Positions 9,001-9,937 of a DNA stretch of 9,937 bases are shown here, piece by piece. Both the position numbers and the translations under genes were made by a program. This stretch comes from an uncultured Coriobacteriia bacterium. GTDB taxonomy: Bacteria > Actinomycetota > Coriobacteriia > Coriobacteriales > QAMH01. Under the pieces are notes generated by a model that worked only from the letters and a program-made list of their open reading frames with translations, had not been told where the DNA came from and did no database searches. Position 1 is the first letter of the stretch; the number at the start of each line of letters is the position of its first letter. The DNA is taken from NCBI GenBank assembly GCA_949283445.1, contig CASDTD010000296.1, positions 1 through 9,937 on the forward strand, read 5' to 3'.

Positions 9001-9366
9001 GAGACTGATGAGCGCCTCGGTCGGCTTGTTGCAGATAATGGTCGGGAGTTCGTTCCCCTCTTCGTCCAAGACGGGCTTGAACGCCAGAAACGCCAGAACA
9101 TGCTTCTCGTTCCACGCGCGCAGGGCTTCCTGGTACACCTCCTGCACGTACTCCTCGCCAGAGTTGCCGTTGGCGCGAATGACATACAGGCAGCCCGGCC
9201 TTGCGTTCAGGAGAGCGGCCATAAGCCCCGTAAGCTGGACGTCCGCCTTGTCCGCAAGAGAGTCCGGCACCGGCAGGCCAAGATGGTCGCACACGAACCT
9301 GACCGTAAAGCCCTCGATGGTGTACCAGGCTTTCGGCTCTTTACCTTCAGCGACTGCATTCGCCAT
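6091..9366 (-). CDS. Three-part fusion: MurF-like Mur ligase, LRR_5 repeats, YheC/YheD-type ATP-grasp
   Basis: A 1091-aa protein; positions below count from the alternative TTG at 9372, two codons earlier. Residues ~15-130 resemble a Mur substrate domain. The Mur ATPase follows: P-loop ALTGSVGKTSTKD (138-150), LTNIGLNH (215-222), the lysine position in NEKLNI (235-240), VNWDD (252-256) and GRHNVYNALAA (313-323). The Mur C-terminal domain runs from YLDCYNASE (362-370) to FKGGQQMLL (473-481). LRR_5 repeats cover ~551-658, then a basic linker (~659-721). The ATP-grasp domain runs from RPLVGIW (722) through VVVKPVFSSRGRGVH (869-883) and DCRVHVEKNG (941-950) to FEINTLP (1038-1044). Both ligase active sites look intact. 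Combining a Mur ligase with an ATP-grasp recalls cyanophycin synthetase, but there the order is reversed and no LRR is present. ATG 9366 is preferred, with GGTGAT just upstream. It is first in the operon and overlaps the Ddl-like gene by 4 nt. The substrate is unknown. Confidence 0.88.
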   Translation of the reverse strand: MANAVAEGKEPKAWYTIEGFTVRFVCDHLGLPVPDSLADKADVQLTGLMAALLNARPGCLYVIRANGNSGEEYVQEVYQEALRAWNEKHVLAFLAFKPVLDEEGNELPTIICNKPTEALISLLSIVRDRVTARVLALTGSVGKTSTKDMIRRVLQRGFSVEWSQGNANGFGQVIIMPQRISSGTEFFVQEVGMGKPQSVERATRILRPDFFVLTNIGLNHVKYFDGKQENILNEKLNIDRYAAPDAVGFVNWDDPLLRGAEYKHEIVRFGVDSEDVDFVAENVVERNGKVSFDIVDKRSNETTHVQLNVMGRHNVYNALAAFAVGRQVGIPDDQIVAGLASFRTRGVRQNLVWLAGQHVYLDCYNASEVAIQSAANTLGTIDVPEGGKRIFVVADIDDKLGSVTEEVHRRVGQALAKHDDIDMLIFFGEHMAWAAEEAIKGGHKNVLATTDRNQLEEYIRTNLKPIDLIGFKGGQQMLLSLTLDELFGTEYFLLDGDMTLKVAAAPVVSHGVQYRALKDYGTEVVKFDGASADDMREVNLETDVDGEPVRCVRSKAFLDSDITSVVLPEGVRSIGIRSFAGCASLEKVELPTTLRFIGERAFARCSSLKHVVIPEGVSTIDVGAFRMCTGLERIDLPASLRTLGNNVFVGCKRVKFTAPEGSYAQKRCIEMGLKPFGVSAQAKTGFTVKSNEDLSHKAKRFACGVYNKLTSKNSKISKSRPLVGIWRPDLTPPPLAKALAMMAPSQGIDLVYICTNGVDIENGCVHGRMLKHGTSQWEHVTTRIPDIIDSSSYCWKNEEARNYLDEHCWCTDMKVKRLPKGRLQTLLLKDDRVKKYAIPTVRFLRKADTVEQKIDKLVKFTKKHGDVVVKPVFSSRGRGVHRVTFDPETQMYHMGFLTTEIDVDESGYRSYAEEHFFSGKKHIVQKYVNSRSAADDPFDCRVHVEKNGKGEWVPASMLIRIGIGQKVISNVNQGGGMAELEPFLKANRPDNWEQIIKNLEELAQTVPYWYEEQRGIELCTLGIDTAITPEGDLHIFEINTLPFTDFNLGQVAMLRVCYYRFVARHRLGMTANSQAKTMCSQMEKLEPGGAQ
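7399..7722 (-). repeat. LRR_5 (BspA-type) leucine-rich repeats in the fusion protein
   Basis: About five units, four or so of 23 residues plus a degenerate first unit, covering roughly residues 551-658. Unit starts are VRCVRSKAFLDSDI, VRSIGIRSFAGCASL, LRFIGERAFARCSSL, VSTIDVGAFRMCTGL and LRTLGNNVFVGCKRV. They match the repeats of the paralogue at 3103-3369 in period and consensus, and they sit between the Mur ligase and ATP-grasp domains. Confidence 0.85.
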
Positions 9367-9430
9367 GCGCAATCACCGCTTCCCTTCTGTAGGCGCACTG
9401 CTAAACGAACGTATTATCCGCATCGACGCA

Positions 9431-9463
9431 CGTGCCCACAGCCTCTTGCAAGCTGTGGGCACG
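9431..9463 (-). terminator. Perfect 12-bp GC-rich hairpin between the L,D-transpeptidase and the ligase operon
   Basis: CGTGCCCACAGC (9431-9442) is the exact reverse complement of GCTGTGGGCACG (9452-9463), with a 9-nt loop. It starts 5 nt after the L,D-transpeptidase stop, a typical terminator position. No T-run follows in the minus direction, so it is either a U-poor terminator, as often seen in high-GC actinobacteria, or a leader structure of the ligase operon, whose first gene begins about 65 nt downstream. The ~100-nt gap between the two genes holds nothing else clear beyond a possible isolated -10-like GATAAT. Confidence 0.6.
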
Positions 9464-9468
9464 CGACA

Positions 9469-9937
9469 TTACCCGCGGTACACGCGAACTGTCGTCTTGC
9501 GTGGAATGTTATTGTATATCCATTTGGCATTGTTGATGGCAAGGCGGACGCATCCGGCAGAGACGTGGTACCCCAGCCGCCCGTCTTTGATCGTACGCGT
9601 GTTCTTGTAGTACAGCACCGAGTGGAACAGGACCTTCTTGTTGAACTGCGTATAGTAGTAGCAGGAATAGCCATGGCCGAATTCGTAGCCACGATAGCCG
9701 ATCTTGAACCTGCCGCTTGGCGTCCAAGGCGAACCGTAGGCGCCAGTCGTGCACACCCAGTATTTCTGCAGGTTCCAAAGATGGCCGTTCTTCTTGAAGA
9801 TGCCCACGCGCGTGTTATTTGTATCAAGCATTATGAGCCAATTGGTCGGGCTCGTCTGCAACTGCGCGCGAACATACATCTTCGTCTTGACATTGTTGAT
9901 GATGACCCTGCCGTTCGAACGGAACGCGAGCGTCATG
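9469..9937 (-). CDS. L,D-transpeptidase (YkuD domain), 5' end outside the window
   Basis: The C-terminal ~155 residues of a YkuD-family L,D-transpeptidase. These extracytoplasmic enzymes cross-link peptidoglycan stems (3-3 links) or attach proteins to the wall through a catalytic cysteine. Visible are the domain start NWLIMLDTNNTRVGIF (~32-47 of the visible part), TGAYGSPWTPSGRFKIGYRG, the catalytic-site histidine in LFHSVLYY (His105), and HVSAGCVRLAI with the nucleophile Cys129. The C-terminus KTTVRVYRG ends with the fold. The usual motif is SHGC; here the His before Gly-Cys is Ala (codon GCC). An ATG occurs at 9936, but the preceding sequence is cut off and these proteins normally carry a signal or wall-binding N-terminal part, so the gene is treated as truncated by the window edge. 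It is followed by a strong hairpin, so it may be a separate transcript from the ligase operon on the same strand. Confidence 0.85.
   Translation of the reverse strand, partial: MTLAFRSNGRVIINNVKTKMYVRAQLQTSPTNWLIMLDTNNTRVGIFKKNGHLWNLQKYWVCTTGAYGSPWTPSGRFKIGYRGYEFGHGYSCYYYTQFNKKVLFHSVLYYKNTRTIKDGRLGYHVSAGCVRLAINNAKWIYNNIPRKTTVRVYRG

Noticed and set aside
9367..9372. TTG at 9372 as start of the fusion gene
   Set aside because: It is possible (GGGAAG lies upstream) but adds only two residues. ATG 9366 is the commoner codon and has GGTGAT close upstream. Kept as an alternative.
9413..9418. GATAAT as a -10 box for the ligase operon
   Set aside because: No -35-like hexamer lies 16-18 bp upstream; TTGCAA at 9446-9451 is 27 bp away, within the hairpin loop. 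Too weak to annotate.

Overview
The window is about 9.9 kb of moderately high-GC bacterial DNA. It looks like an anaerobic, probably gut-associated actinobacterium of the Coriobacteriia/Eggerthellaceae type. That placement is an inference from base composition, the L,D-transpeptidase subtype, the BspA-type leucine-rich repeats and the YtcJ-type amidohydrolase. Nothing in the window fixes the species.

Layout. On the left, a plus-strand gene (3-1610) encodes a complete YtcJ-like metal-dependent amidohydrolase. A hairpin terminator (1618-1669) follows it. Everything to the right is on the minus strand and reads right to left. It starts with the 3' part of an L,D-transpeptidase (YkuD) gene that runs off the window (9469-9937), followed by a strong hairpin (9431-9463). 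Next comes a compact operon of four reading frames: a 1091-aa fusion of a MurF-like Mur ligase, LRR_5 repeats and a YheC/YheD-type ATP-grasp (6091-9366); a D-Ala-D-Ala ligase-family ATP-grasp enzyme (5057-6094, 4-nt overlap with the previous gene); a second MurF-like ligase with LRR_5 repeats (3022-5022, 34 nt further on); and a separate YheC/YheD-type ATP-grasp gene (1723-2940).

The operon therefore holds two copies of the same Mur-ligase/LRR/ATP-grasp module around a Ddl-like gene. In one copy all domains are in one polypeptide. In the other a single in-frame TAG splits the Mur-LRR part from the ATP-grasp part, and both parts lie in the same reading frame.

How the genes may work together (inference): all four encoded proteins belong to ATP-dependent carboxylate-amine/amino-acid ligase families, and a wall cross-linking enzyme lies upstream. 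A Ddl-like enzyme that makes a dipeptide, MurF-like enzymes that attach a peptide to a precursor, and ATP-grasp domains that add amino acids would together fit a pathway for a modified peptidoglycan stem or cross-bridge, or for another non-ribosomal peptide. The Ddl-like protein has substitutions exactly where known Ddl enzymes bind the second D-Ala, so its acceptor may be unusual. This operon is the best candidate in the window for an undescribed system. No signal peptides or membrane segments are evident in the four operon proteins, which fits cytoplasmic enzymes. No mobile elements, CRISPR arrays, tRNAs or rRNAs were seen.
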